A stretch of DNA of 64,000 nt, taken from NCBI RefSeq assembly GCF_013248975.1, contig NZ_JABRWH010000001.1, forward strand, positions 4,484,001 through 4,548,000, read 5' to 3'. The notes under the pieces were generated by a model. The model saw only the letters and a program-made list of their open reading frames with translations, was not told the DNA's origin and made no database searches. The position numbers and the translations under genes were made by a program. The stretch is from Neobacillus endophyticus (lineage in GTDB: Bacteria; Bacillota; Bacilli; Bacillales; Cytobacillaceae). Shown here piece after piece: positions 17,963 to 25,895 of the stretch. How positions within the stretch are numbered: the first letter of the stretch is position 1; the number at the start of each line of letters is the position of its first letter.

Positions 17963-18466
17963 TTATTTAACGAATTCTTTTTCAGACAGCCCCAAAATGT
18001 CTGTATTTTTAGGTATGTAACCTAGCAGACGTAGCATTGCTACAATTTGCCCTTTATGATGAAATTCATGTGTAATAGAATGGATTAGTAATTGGTGTGG
18101 TGTTTTTCTTATCGTCCCACTCCCTACTTTCCAAGAAGACTCTTTTTCGATCATAACATCAAATTGATCAGCGAATTGTTCAAATACAGTATCTACATAT
18201 ACATCCGCTTGTTGAAAATAACTTTGAATATCATCAATTTGCATAACATTGATAACTTCCTTTGGTAATAACGGTGAAGTTGTTTTTGAAAGCACAAAAG
18301 AACCCAGCCAAGCATGATAACAACCCGCCACATGAACTAAAGTATCTCTTACACTTTGAAAGCCAAATCCTAACTCTTTTGTAAAATCATTTTCTTTCAA
18401 TTCTTTACACTGGTCTAGTAATATCTGTCTCGTTTGTTTTACCCACTCATATTCGTGTTTTTCCAT
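17963..18466 (-). CDS. DinB-superfamily protein
   Basis: A 167-residue DinB-fold protein. Metal-site histidines appear in RDTLVHVAGCYHAWLG and in ITHEFHHKGQIVAMLRLLGY near the C-terminus, a canonical DinB ending. Start at 18466 follows GGGGTGGGA-like sequence. It is convergent with the DinB gene at 17273, but the two proteins are clearly different in sequence, so this is not a recent tandem duplication. Function unknown beyond family. Confidence 0.87.
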   Translation of the reverse strand: MEKHEYEWVKQTRQILLDQCKELKENDFTKELGFGFQSVRDTLVHVAGCYHAWLGSFVLSKTTSPLLPKEVINVMQIDDIQSYFQQADVYVDTVFEQFADQFDVMIEKESSWKVGSGTIRKTPHQLLIHSITHEFHHKGQIVAMLRLLGYIPKNTDILGLSEKEFVK

Positions 18467-19162
18467 AATAATCCCACCCCGTAGAAATATTAATTACCAG
18501 AATATTCTTCTAATTATACACAAACGGGTACTATCATTAAACACCTGAGTTCATCTCATTTTAATATAATTGAACAATCTTTATTACAGAGCTACATCTA
18601 CTTCTTTATTGAAAAAACCTGCCCACCTCGTAGAAGAAAAAAGTAAAATCGTATATTTTATGTACTAATTCATTGGAATAGGAACATTAATTAAGTTCAT
18701 TACTACTTCTGAATTTATAAGAGGGCACCATCTAAGAGTTTAAAAGGGCTTGCTTGATCTCATTTAATATATATTCTCTGTTATAGCTTGATTTCATTGT
18801 GTTTGAAAAATAAACGGTAAAATTCCGTTTAATTTGGGAAATACCCCTATTTCCTTAAAAATAAAGGAAGTTTTTCCTTTTATATGATCCAAATCTTTGG
18901 ATTTTGTCTTATTTAAAGCAGTTAATCGGAATATCTCCGCTAATGTCTGCTTCTTAAACTTCCTCTATATACAATAGCCGGAAATTCTCAGCCTATGAAT
19001 TTTCTTACCTACACGAAAATCACAAATGAATAATAACAAAGCCAATAAATAAACTACTCTAGTTTATGAAAAAATGGTGATTTAACCGTTTCTTTTCTTT
19101 CAAAAAAATCATTTTATATCATAGGACAACTTGTCTAAATAAGAATGAAGAGAGGCAAAAAT
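18467..19162. other. Gene-poor region left of the integrated element
   Basis: About 700 AT-rich bases. Short palindromes occur (for example ATCCAAA/TTGGAT near 18887-18902 and ACGG/CCGT near 18810-18830) but none has a clear terminator tail. No gene or RNA was recognised. The 3' part must carry the promoter of the split gene starting at 19163. Confidence 0.5.
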
Positions 19163-19312
19163 ATGAGCCATACCTATGATAATATTATTTTATCAACTGG
19201 CGTGTTACGAAGAAACTCTTTGACCCAATTTATCGTTGTGGAAGCCATGAATGTTGATCCAGATGACACTTTTACAGTTAGTGTTTTCATGTTTGACTGG
19301 TCAAGCGGTTCT
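19163..19312 (+). pseudogene. 5' half of a small host gene split by the integrated element
   Basis: ATG at 19163 with AGAGAGG upstream opens a frame (MSHTYDNIILSTGVLRRN...) that reaches DWSSGS at the recombination core GGTTCT (19307-19312). Inside the element it runs seven more codons (ARFIRW) to a stop at 19333. The 3' half, beginning PVIIPMLDP, lies at 25992-26225. Joining the halves at the core gives a 127-residue soluble beta-rich protein in one frame. I do not recognise the family with certainty; the style recalls small surface proteins of spore formers. Confidence 0.8.
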
Positions 19313-20848
19313 GCTCGCTTCATTAGATGGTAAAACACTTTCGGAAGAAAACCAGAAGGTGATTTTCTTTATATCCTTCCGGTTGTTCTCCATGTGTATT
19401 TCCTTTATTAATGCTCGAATAAGCATCTTCTTTTCTTCACTATCTGCTTTATTGAATAATTCATTAAAGTTATGTAGGGCAGCAACAACTACTTCTTTAT
19501 TGATATTATTTTGCGCAGATACTTTTTCAATTTCTCGGCTTTGTTTAGAAACCTTCTTTTTAAATTCATCAATTTGAATTTGTAACTCATTGGACAAGCG
19601 ATTATATAGTTGGGTCTCAATTTTCTCATCAAAGTAATCACTATCCAATTTTATCTGTTTACTTAATAGTGAATTTAACTTTGCCTGATAAATTTCAAAT
19701 TCTTTATATACCGGCTCAAAAGTATCTTCTTTTTCGGAATCTAACTTTTGAATAATTTTATTAATGATTTCTTCATTTTGTATTAATTCCGAAATCACAC
19801 TTAACACCTTTTGTTCTACTACATCTTTTTTAATTAGGTTGGTGCTACATGCTGTTCTCCCTTTGGAATGGTATGATTGACACATATAGTAGAGATGGTA
19901 GCCTTCACCATCTCGTTTTTTAGTCATACACATAACTGTTCCTGCACCACATTTTGGACATCTTAATATGCCTGATAGGAAAAAATCACCTTTAAAATTT
20001 CGATTGTTGGAGAAAGCTTCTTCTTGGAGTTGGTTAACCTTTTGAACCTTTTCCCATAAATCTAAACTGATAATTGGAGTGTGTATTCCATCAATATATA
20101 ATGGCTCCGACTTCCCTTTTTGACTTTTCTCATTCAATTCCCTATGCTCGCCCCACCTTATTTTACCGATGTATAAGGGATTTTTGAGAACAAATTTAAC
20201 ACTTGAAATACTAAAAGGATTCTTATTCTTGGTCTTTTCTCCTCTTTTGTTTAAAATATTCACTATTGCTTTGAATCCAAGACCATTTGCGCGCATGGTA
20301 AAAATATCCTCGACAAGTTTCTGCTCAACCTCGTTTACAACTAAAAATTTCTCTACACTATCATAACCGAGGACTGTTCCACCGTTCCAAAGTCCTTCTT
20401 CTGCCCTTTTCTGCATGCCAGAATTTACTCTGTCTATGATGGTTGCCCGTTCATAACTTGCAAAGGTACTGAGTAATGAGATAAACATATATCCTGTTGT
20501 CGTGCTGGAATCAATGTCAATAGACGTGATAACCAGCTTTTTGTTATATGGGGTTAAATGTTTATCAATAAAAATTAATACATCCGTATTTTTCCGTGAC
20601 AAGCGGTCTACCTTCCATACTAAGATGATTGTAAATCTATCCTCACTTAAATCCTTAAACATCCTTTGTACATCCGGTCTATTAAAATCCTTTCCGGAAT
20701 ATCCATCATCGCAATATACATCGTATATCTCCATCCCTTTATTATCAGCATAGTCTCTTATCACAGATTCCTGTGCTTTTAGGGAAAAGTTATTCTTTTG
20801 TTCCTCCGTTGAAACTCTAATGTAGATTGCCGCACGTACTTTACTCAT
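19301..20848 (-). CDS. Large serine recombinase of the integrated element
   Basis: A 515-residue large serine recombinase. The resolvase domain (residues 1-145) has catalytic Ser13 in YIRVSTEEQ and Arg/Asp segments such as VWKVDRLSR and ASYERATIIDRV. A recombinase domain follows (about 160-270, PLYIGKIRWG), then a zinc ribbon (CPKCG...C...C) at about 300-350 and a coiled-coil region to about 470. ATG at 20848 was chosen for its AAAGGAG site. It catalyses site-specific integration, and excision with a directionality factor. The last codons cross the left core GGTTCT (19307-19312) into host DNA: the stop at 19301 is host sequence. In the excised circle the frame would instead continue about 21 codons from the right end (LSQVVVKQRV...KMLNF) to a stop at 25920. 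Confidence 0.92.
   Translation of the reverse strand: MSKVRAAIYIRVSTEEQKNNFSLKAQESVIRDYADNKGMEIYDVYCDDGYSGKDFNRPDVQRMFKDLSEDRFTIILVWKVDRLSRKNTDVLIFIDKHLTPYNKKLVITSIDIDSSTTTGYMFISLLSTFASYERATIIDRVNSGMQKRAEEGLWNGGTVLGYDSVEKFLVVNEVEQKLVEDIFTMRANGLGFKAIVNILNKRGEKTKNKNPFSISSVKFVLKNPLYIGKIRWGEHRELNEKSQKGKSEPLYIDGIHTPIISLDLWEKVQKVNQLQEEAFSNNRNFKGDFFLSGILRCPKCGAGTVMCMTKKRDGEGYHLYYMCQSYHSKGRTACSTNLIKKDVVEQKVLSVISELIQNEEIINKIIQKLDSEKEDTFEPVYKEFEIYQAKLNSLLSKQIKLDSDYFDEKIETQLYNRLSNELQIQIDEFKKKVSKQSREIEKVSAQNNINKEVVVAALHNFNELFNKADSEEKKMLIRALIKEIHMENNRKDIKKITFWFSSESVLPSNEASRTA
19307..19312 (+). other. Left attachment core GGTTCT
   Basis: Six-base core shared with 25986-25991. The preceding host codons read GACTGGTCAAGC and the following bases (GCTCGC...) belong to the element. 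Short cores fit large serine recombinases, which exchange at a central dinucleotide. Confidence 0.8.
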
Positions 20849-20913
20849 TTCATTTATGCTCCTTTTCATTGGTAGATTTTTTGAATAATCCTATTGTCTA
20901 GCTTAAAACAGTA

Positions 20914-21352
20914 TCAATAGACGTAATAATCAGCTTTTGTTAAATGGGGTTATTTTTGCTCACATTATATTGAGCCGCATCGCTTATGAAACGTGAGCCA
21001 CTCCATTTCCAGTTAGAACACCGTATTGAAATGGAGTGAGAGGCATGATAGGCTTATTGCCAATCGAAACCATCCTGATGTGAATTCCCAAGTGGCTCAC
21101 GATGATGTAATGGAGTGGCTCAAAACTCAATAATCAAATACAGGAGTTAAATGTTTATCAATAAACATTAATACATCCGGTTTCTTTGAATCTTCCCCAG
21201 ATTCCCCCATCATTGCAATATGCATCGAATACATAAAATCCCTTTCTTTCAGCATAGTCTCTTATCGCAGATTCCTGAGCCTTTAGGGGCAAGTTATTCT
21301 TTTGTTCCTCCGTTGAAACTCTAATGTAGATTGCCGCATGTACCTTATTCAT
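20914..21352 (-). pseudogene. Degenerate second serine recombinase copy
   Basis: Minus-strand ATG at 21352 begins a near copy of the recombinase N-terminus (MNKVHAAIYIRVSTEEQKNN...RDYAERKG) that jumps, after CNDGG, to a segment matching about residues 90-100 of the intact gene (VLMFIDKHL-like). The match breaks at about 21146, is interrupted by about 195 unrelated bases, and resumes at 20952-20914. It is a truncated, interrupted duplicate. The 5' ends of both copies share upstream sequence (CAATGAAAAGGAG), showing a tandem duplication. Confidence 0.8.
20994..21122. repeat. Nested inverted repeats in DNA inserted into the recombinase duplicate
   Basis: Perfect 14-bp ends TGAGCCACTCCATT (20994-21007) and AATGGAGTGGCTCA (21109-21122). 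Inside, CACTCCATTTC (20999-21009) pairs with GAAATGGAGTG (21028-21038), so the left arm can pair with either partner. A plus-strand stretch here ends NSQVAHDDVMEWLKTQ, reminiscent of antitoxin C-termini, but has no proper start. Confidence 0.55.
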
Positions 21353-21479
21353 TTCCTTTTTCCTCCTTTTCATTGGCATATTTTTTGATTAATCCTGCTA
21401 ATACATTAATTAATTCGACCTTTTTTAATTCCTCAGTTGTTGGAATAATTAATTCCGTTTTTTCAAGTGTGGTATTCAT
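21345..21479 (-). CDS. 44-aa ORF overlapping the truncated recombinase start
   Basis: ATG at 21479 behind GGAGGT opens a 44-codon frame beginning MNTTLEKTELIIPTTEEL and ending in a Lys/Glu-rich helix (YANEKEEKGNE). Its stop overlaps the ATG of the recombinase copy by eight bases, implying translational coupling. A decayed trace of the same ORF precedes the intact recombinase at 20848. It may be an accessory to the recombinase, for example a directionality factor, but nothing in the sequence proves this. Confidence 0.6.
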   Translation of the reverse strand: MNTTLEKTELIIPTTEELKKVELINVLAGLIKKYANEKEEKGNE

Positions 21480-21523
21480 GATGACCTCCAAAGATTTTAT
21501 ATTGTTTTATGTACTGGCAATTT

Positions 21524-21907
21524 TTATATTTTTCTTGCACGTATTTTCATTGTTGTAAACACTACTTCTTTTAGCTCCTCACTTGCGATAGAAGAAAACA
21601 GGTCATCTAATCCAATTGGAAACCCGTTATAACAACTTAATCCGAGTTCAACCATCCTTCTTGTCGACCCCGTAAGTCCAGGTGCTGAGACAACATGGGT
21701 CTCCTCTTCATCATCCCAAACTGTAAAGTAAAAAAGTGGACCAAAGGAATAATCAATGTCACTTAAATCCTCGATACAATCAAAGATTGGTGGGTATGAA
21801 CACATATATATATTGGATTCATATTGAGTATCCTCACCACTTTTTAGACGATACTTCGACATTAATAGATTGTAATTATTTTGATGTTCCATATTTGAAA
21901 AAAACAT
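21524..21907 (-). CDS. 127-aa element protein, function unknown
   Basis: Soluble 127-residue acidic protein starting at ATG 21907 with GGAGGG seven bases upstream (MFFSNMEHQNNYN...). Notable segments are GPLFYFTVWDDEEETHVVSAPGLTGSTRRM and a C-terminal ELKEVVFTTMKIRARKI. Small proteins of similar opening (MFF..EH...) occur on mobile elements and resemble DUF2538/DUF6075-style families, but I cannot assign one firmly. It lies upstream of and on the same strand as the 44-aa ORF and recombinase copy, so the three could be one transcript. Confidence 0.65.
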   Translation of the reverse strand: MFFSNMEHQNNYNLLMSKYRLKSGEDTQYESNIYMCSYPPIFDCIEDLSDIDYSFGPLFYFTVWDDEEETHVVSAPGLTGSTRRMVELGLSCYNGFPIGLDDLFSSIASEELKEVVFTTMKIRARKI

Positions 21908-22072
21908 TTTTTGACCCTCCAAGATATTAATTATGAATACAGGTGAATTTTTAATAAGCGCTTATTTCGAATTCGTAAAATAAAATTAACAAAAATAAAT
22001 TTAAAAAACTTAAGTTTCGTTATTTTTTTTTGAAAAACAAAAACAAAGTTTATTCAAAACATTAAAAATATA

Positions 22073-22100
22073 TTGACATTTATCTATTTACGTTTAAAAG
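22073..22100 (+). promoter_or_regulatory. Candidate promoter of the 84-aa gene
   Basis: A consensus TTGACA at 22073-22078 is followed after 16 bases by TAAAAG (22095-22100), 34 bases before the ATG at 22134. The -10 match is weak; a TATATA at 22102 is too far for normal spacing. Confidence 0.35.
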
Positions 22101-22133
22101 ATATATAGATTTTTGTTTTATGGAGGGAAAAAC

Positions 22134-22388
22134 ATGTTACCAAATAAAAACGGAATGTTTTCAATTAAGCAAGTACAAAGTTATGGTCTTCCTATATACG
22201 ACTTTACAAAGAAGGATGATACTGGAATACCCTTTGATTTTTGTACTCGTAGTCAACTTTTGCTTCTAGGGATTAAATTAAATGATGAACAAAAACAAGA
22301 AATGATAAAGGGGTTTGTTCGATTGGAAGGATACAGAGGTTTTGCAGCTCTTTATTCTTTTAATGAAATAAGAGAATCATCTAATTGA
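22134..22388 (+). CDS. 84-aa element protein, function unknown
   Basis: ATG at 22134 with a GGAGGG site; the product begins MLPNKNGMFSIKQVQSYGLPIYDF and ends FNEIRESSN. It is soluble, mixed alpha/beta, with one Cys. The gene sits directly before the long hairpin and replication origin of the element, in line with rep, so a role in copy control or maintenance is possible. No family was recognised. Confidence 0.65.
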   Translation: MLPNKNGMFSIKQVQSYGLPIYDFTKKDDTGIPFDFCTRSQLLLLGIKLNDEQKQEMIKGFVRLEGYRGFAALYSFNEIRESSN

Positions 22389-22390
22389 TT

Positions 22391-22472
22391 AAGTTTTTTC
22401 AGGAGATGGCTCAAGTGCAGAGCGGACCACAATAACGCTATCTGCACCTTTGAGCCGCCTCCTAAAAAACTT
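22391..22472. repeat. Long near-perfect hairpin upstream of rep
   Basis: Arms 22391-22421 and 22439-22472 pair almost throughout (AAGTTTTTT with AAAAAACTT, AGGAG with CTCCT, GGCTCA with TGAGCC, GTGCAGA with TCTGCAC), with AGCG/CGCT extending the stem to a short loop. It could terminate the 84-aa gene, act as a single-strand origin for rolling-circle replication, or both. Confidence 0.65.
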
Positions 22473-22637
22473 AGTAATAAAAAAAGGATTTTAAAAAAAT
22501 AGATAAAAACTATTAATCGTCATCACATAAGGAAAAAATTCAAAACACTTATAAGTCATAAAATAAAAAGAGTCATTTTTTTCAGACTATTTTTATTTTT
22601 GACTTGTAGCAACGAACGAAGTGAGGCGGTAGTATTT

Positions 22638-22661
22638 AACCGGCTATTCTAATAGCCGGTT
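22638..22661 (+). other. Candidate pT181-type double-strand origin (nick palindrome)
   Basis: AACCGGCTAT and ATAGCCGGTT flank TCTA, giving the cruciform AACCGGCTAT-TCTA-ATAGCCGGTT. From memory of the pT181/pC221 family, the nick palindrome has the same CCGGCTA...CTAATAGCCGG arrangement with cleavage in TCT|AAT. It lies 38 bp upstream of the GTG start of a Rep_trans gene, a fitting position. Confidence 0.75.
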
Positions 22662-22698
22662 GCACCTTACCAGCGGTAATTTTTTAGGAGGTTTTTTG

Positions 22699-24015
22699 GT
22701 GGTAGATTTAAACAAATGGCTTAATTTACTAGATAACCCAATACCAATAAAATGTAATGTTTCAATTGATAGAATAGCCTTAATGGGTAATTTTACCTAT
22801 GGTTCTCATTTATTGTTCCAAAAAATGGTTACATCTGAATCTCTAGTCGAAGGGAATCCTTTAATTGTAATTGAAAATGGGATTACTAAATATCCTAAAG
22901 GTAAGATTTTCAATGATATTACCTTTATATTTACAAATAAGGAAAAGTTTAAAAATTCTAGAGATGTTAAATTTGAATTTAATCCTAATAAATTATCAAT
23001 AGAGCAAATAACATACTTTAAAGATAAAATTTTACCTTTAGTAAAAAATGTTGGATTCACTAGAATTGACATTGCTTTTGATATTGAAACTAAATTATCT
23101 GATTATATGATTATTCAAAATAATAAAGTTAGGAAAATTCACCTTATTATTGGTAATGATGGGAATATAGAGACTTATTACATTGGCTCTCGAGAATCAG
23201 ATTATATGGTAAGAATTTACGATAAAGTCAAAGAAATCAAAAACAGATTAAATAAAGGAGAAAAAATAACAACGTACGAAGAAAAAATTATAGCTTCAAA
23301 TTCTCCTCTGTGGCGCATTGAATTAGAATTGAAAGGTGATTCTGATTCAATAAAAGCTTACTTGGACTCACCTGAGGATATATTACAAGGGATTCAATTT
23401 ATCAAACCTGATTGGAAAATGGTTACAAAACAAAAGGAGCGTTCTATGGTAAAATTATTTATTGATGCACCTGAAGAATTTAGTAATTTAAAAAATACAA
23501 ATTCAATTAAAAAATATAAAGATTTGTTATCTTCTGTTTCCCCATATGATTTAACTGATTTACTGATACAACGGTATTCAATCTGCCAAGATGATTTAAT
23601 GGAAAATTTAAAAGAATATATCAATTCATCAATAAAGATGTTTTATGACGAAGAGTTTGAAACGCCTAATGATATTTTGAATATGTCTAAACAAGAATAT
23701 GAAAAGCAGCAAAAAGAAAAAGAGAAATTATTAAAAGAGTATGAAGAGAAAAAAGCTTTATATGATACACTTGATTCTATTGATTCTGAAACAATTTATA
23801 ATGAATTATTTCAGATTAAGATGAAACACATTAAAAAGCGAGAATTAATTGGCTTTTTGGAGCTTTTAGGTTTTTCCCCTTCTGAAATTAAAGATGGGAA
23901 TATATCTATGGATGAAATCGAAAGACGAAAAATTGAGCATTTAAAACGAAATAAGGAATATTTAATTCAATTAGAAAAGTCTAAATTTGCGGGAATTAGG
24001 AAAAACAATAACTAG
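22699..24015 (+). CDS. Rolling-circle replication initiator (Rep_trans family)
   Basis: A 438-residue protein beginning at GTG 22699 with AGGAGG seven bases upstream. It matches the Rep_trans family (pT181-type Rep and the NicK-like relaxases of integrative elements). Telling segments are TRIDIAFDIE (about residue 117), TYYIGSRESDYMVRIYDK (about 160-180; the Tyr residues here are candidates for nicking chemistry), and WRIELELKG (about 215). A charged coiled-coil tail (KQQKEKEKLLKEYEEKK) extends the C-terminus beyond plasmid Reps. The gene is visibly more A/T-rich than chromosomal neighbours. With the adjacent origin it should allow the excised circle, or the integrated copy, to replicate by rolling circle. 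Confidence 0.82.
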   Translation: MVDLNKWLNLLDNPIPIKCNVSIDRIALMGNFTYGSHLLFQKMVTSESLVEGNPLIVIENGITKYPKGKIFNDITFIFTNKEKFKNSRDVKFEFNPNKLSIEQITYFKDKILPLVKNVGFTRIDIAFDIETKLSDYMIIQNNKVRKIHLIIGNDGNIETYYIGSRESDYMVRIYDKVKEIKNRLNKGEKITTYEEKIIASNSPLWRIELELKGDSDSIKAYLDSPEDILQGIQFIKPDWKMVTKQKERSMVKLFIDAPEEFSNLKNTNSIKKYKDLLSSVSPYDLTDLLIQRYSICQDDLMENLKEYINSSIKMFYDEEFETPNDILNMSKQEYEKQQKEKEKLLKEYEEKKALYDTLDSIDSETIYNELFQIKMKHIKKRELIGFLELLGFSPSEIKDGNISMDEIERRKIEHLKRNKEYLIQLEKSKFAGIRKNNN

Positions 24016-24049
24016 AACGGTTGCATCTTCATGCAAAACCGTTCTAGTT
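24010..24049. terminator. Terminator between rep and the DUF3231 gene
   Basis: Arms AACTAGAACGG (24010-24020) and CCGTTCTAGTT (24039-24049), with further GCAT/ATGC pairing around a CTTC loop. It includes the rep stop codon and lies between convergent genes. Confidence 0.75.
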
Positions 24050-24051
24050 TG

Positions 24052-25059
24052 TTAAAAGGTTGCCCTTTTTCTTAAGGCTTCCCTATCTGTATTTTGTGGT
24101 GGTTGTTCCAGCCACTTGTTTTTAATCATTAATTTAATACCATCAGTTGCATAATCGATTATTTCAGCCATTAGTCTAGTGTAATGTCCGCCTAAATCTT
24201 TTCTAAGACTTGTACTTATTGATGCTCCATATGCCGCAATGTTAATGGCAGTTAAACTTGTAACTTGAAACATCATTAACTTATCTGAAAATGCCGCATC
24301 AGATGATTTTGAAATAGTTGAATCCCAAGTAGTTGGAAAAGGAATCCCCTCTTTATCGAATATATCTCTAAAAACAGTCTCATGTTTTGCTGCTATTTCC
24401 ATCCCCCTCTCCATGTATTTCCTAACTTCAGGTAAATTAGCTGTTTGTGAAAAGCCGCCCAAATATGTTCTGCCAATAGAATTTGTCTCGCAATTAATAG
24501 AAATGTTTGCCATTTCTACTACTGTTAAAGGACGATGTTGACCTATTAGCCCAGATAAAAATGATTCACTTTGTAAGTATTCCGCTTTATCCATTGGAGG
24601 TATAATAGGAGAACGAACCAATACACCCTTTTCCAGTAGTATGTCACATGCCTCATTGAATAATTTCATAAACATTTCCGACGTTTTTGAAAAGACACTC
24701 CTTACATCTTTTCTAGCCAATACTGCAAGAAATGTAGCTGAAGCTGCTGTCCCAGCAGCTGCCATGTGTTTTATGTATCTTAGTGTAAAAAGGTCAGAGT
24801 AGATACGACCAACTTTAAGGTTAACGTCTTCTTGTGTAAAACCAATTGGTACAGCATGCTTTTCTTTTTCAAAGATTCGTTTAACTTCACCTATAACAAA
24901 ATTGCAATTTGTTAAAGCTGTTTGAATAATGTCCGTCATACTATTGTCTTCGTTAACTTTTGCAAAATGCTGAACTATACAGTAGGACATAGAATTTTGC
25001 ATATATGCACTCCATAATGCAGCAACCTCTGAAGAAGTAAGCTTTGGATTATGCTCCAT
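24052..25059 (-). CDS. DUF3231 family protein carried by the element
   Basis: A 335-residue, all-helical protein of the DUF3231 family, common in Bacillus chromosomes as about 170- or 335-residue ferritin-like bundles. The opening MEHNPKLTSSEVAALWSAYM and FEKEKHAVPIGFTQEDVNL are characteristic. The second half repeats the fold in diverged form (FDKEGIPFPTTWD), so the protein is an internal duplication. No function is established for the family. As the only sizeable non-replication gene of the element, it is the likely cargo. Confidence 0.82.
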   Translation of the reverse strand: MEHNPKLTSSEVAALWSAYMQNSMSYCIVQHFAKVNEDNSMTDIIQTALTNCNFVIGEVKRIFEKEKHAVPIGFTQEDVNLKVGRIYSDLFTLRYIKHMAAAGTAASATFLAVLARKDVRSVFSKTSEMFMKLFNEACDILLEKGVLVRSPIIPPMDKAEYLQSESFLSGLIGQHRPLTVVEMANISINCETNSIGRTYLGGFSQTANLPEVRKYMERGMEIAAKHETVFRDIFDKEGIPFPTTWDSTISKSSDAAFSDKLMMFQVTSLTAINIAAYGASISTSLRKDLGGHYTRLMAEIIDYATDGIKLMIKNKWLEQPPQNTDREALRKRATF

Positions 25060-25208
25060 AAATCAATAACCTTCCTTCATTATTCTAACATTCCATTAGA
25101 ATGTTGATTATACTTGTTCGCAATTAATAAGCGATACTCAACTAATTTAATATATTTAATCCCAGATTAAATCGCAGGGTACGGGTAATTAATGGACAGT
25201 ATGTGAAT

Positions 25209-25370
25209 TCACTGTCGGTCACGCTTCTTATTTTGACGATAGATATAGGTTATCATTTGCATTGATTTAATTCCCATAATACCTAGTATTATTGAATTTA
25301 TAGTTGTTAAAAATATACCTGATATCGCTATCCAAAATAAAGTTGTTATTTTTGTCCCCTTACTAAACAT
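25209..25370 (-). CDS. Small membrane protein, 53 aa
   Basis: ATG at 25370 has GGAGG eight bases upstream; the open frame extends 24 codons further without a site. The product has one or two hydrophobic helices (residues about 9-40: TLFWIAISGIFLTT, IILGIMGIKSM) and a basic tail (YRQNKKRDRQ), indicating a cytoplasmic C-terminus. No family recognised. Element-encoded small membrane proteins can serve in exclusion or toxin functions, but there is no direct evidence. Confidence 0.5.
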   Translation of the reverse strand: MFSKGTKITTLFWIAISGIFLTTINSIILGIMGIKSMQMITYIYRQNKKRDRQ

Positions 25371-25611
25371 TCCAATATCCTCCACAAGAATATTTTTTAT
25401 TATGTTTAGCAAAATTATCAAAAATATCCTCATTGTATACAATAAAGCGTTTCTATATCGTCCACTCTTTTACTGTTAAATTAGACTATCTTGAACCATT
25501 AGTTTAAGTACAAATGTTCACAATTTTATTTTTATCCGCCTTTTTTAACACAAATTTAAAAAATGGTTTATCATTTAATTGTCTTTAAAAGATAGGAATA
25601 GGAGTGAATGT

Positions 25612-25860
25612 ATGTTTTTAAAAGGTAAAGGACGTGTCATTACTTGCGGACATTTTACTACCAAGATTAACAAAAAAAAGATGTGTATATTAAATGTCCA
25701 AGTGAACGGTGAGGTTCATAAATTCTTTGGTAGTGGCAAGATTCCAGAATTTAAGTTCGGTGAAATTATTGAATTTACGCTTATAGCTCAAAAACAAAAA
25801 GGAACTGAATACAGTTTCTATCTTGCAAAAGCTGAAGCAGTCGAAAATGTAAATCAATAA
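25612..25860 (+). CDS. 82-aa beta-rich protein, possible OB-fold DNA-binding accessory
   Basis: ATG at 25612 with AGGAG seven bases upstream; the frame opens 11 codons earlier without support. The sequence is a run of alternating polar/hydrophobic strands (KGKGRVITCGHF, CILNVQVNGEVHKFFGSG, FGEIIEFTLIAQKQ, YSFYLAKAEAV) consistent with a small beta barrel such as an OB fold. On a rolling-circle element a single-strand DNA-binding helper would make sense. That role is inference from fold-like pattern and context only. Confidence 0.65.
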   Translation: MFLKGKGRVITCGHFTTKINKKKMCILNVQVNGEVHKFFGSGKIPEFKFGEIIEFTLIAQKQKGTEYSFYLAKAEAVENVNQ

Positions 25861-25862
25861 TA

Positions 25863-25895
25863 AATAAAACGGCAGCAAAAAGCAGCCGTTTTATT
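25863..25895 (+). terminator. Terminator of the 82-aa gene
   Basis: Perfect 11-bp arms AATAAAACGGC (25863-25873) and GCCGTTTTATT (25885-25895), starting two bases past the stop codon. U-rich tail present. Confidence 0.8.
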
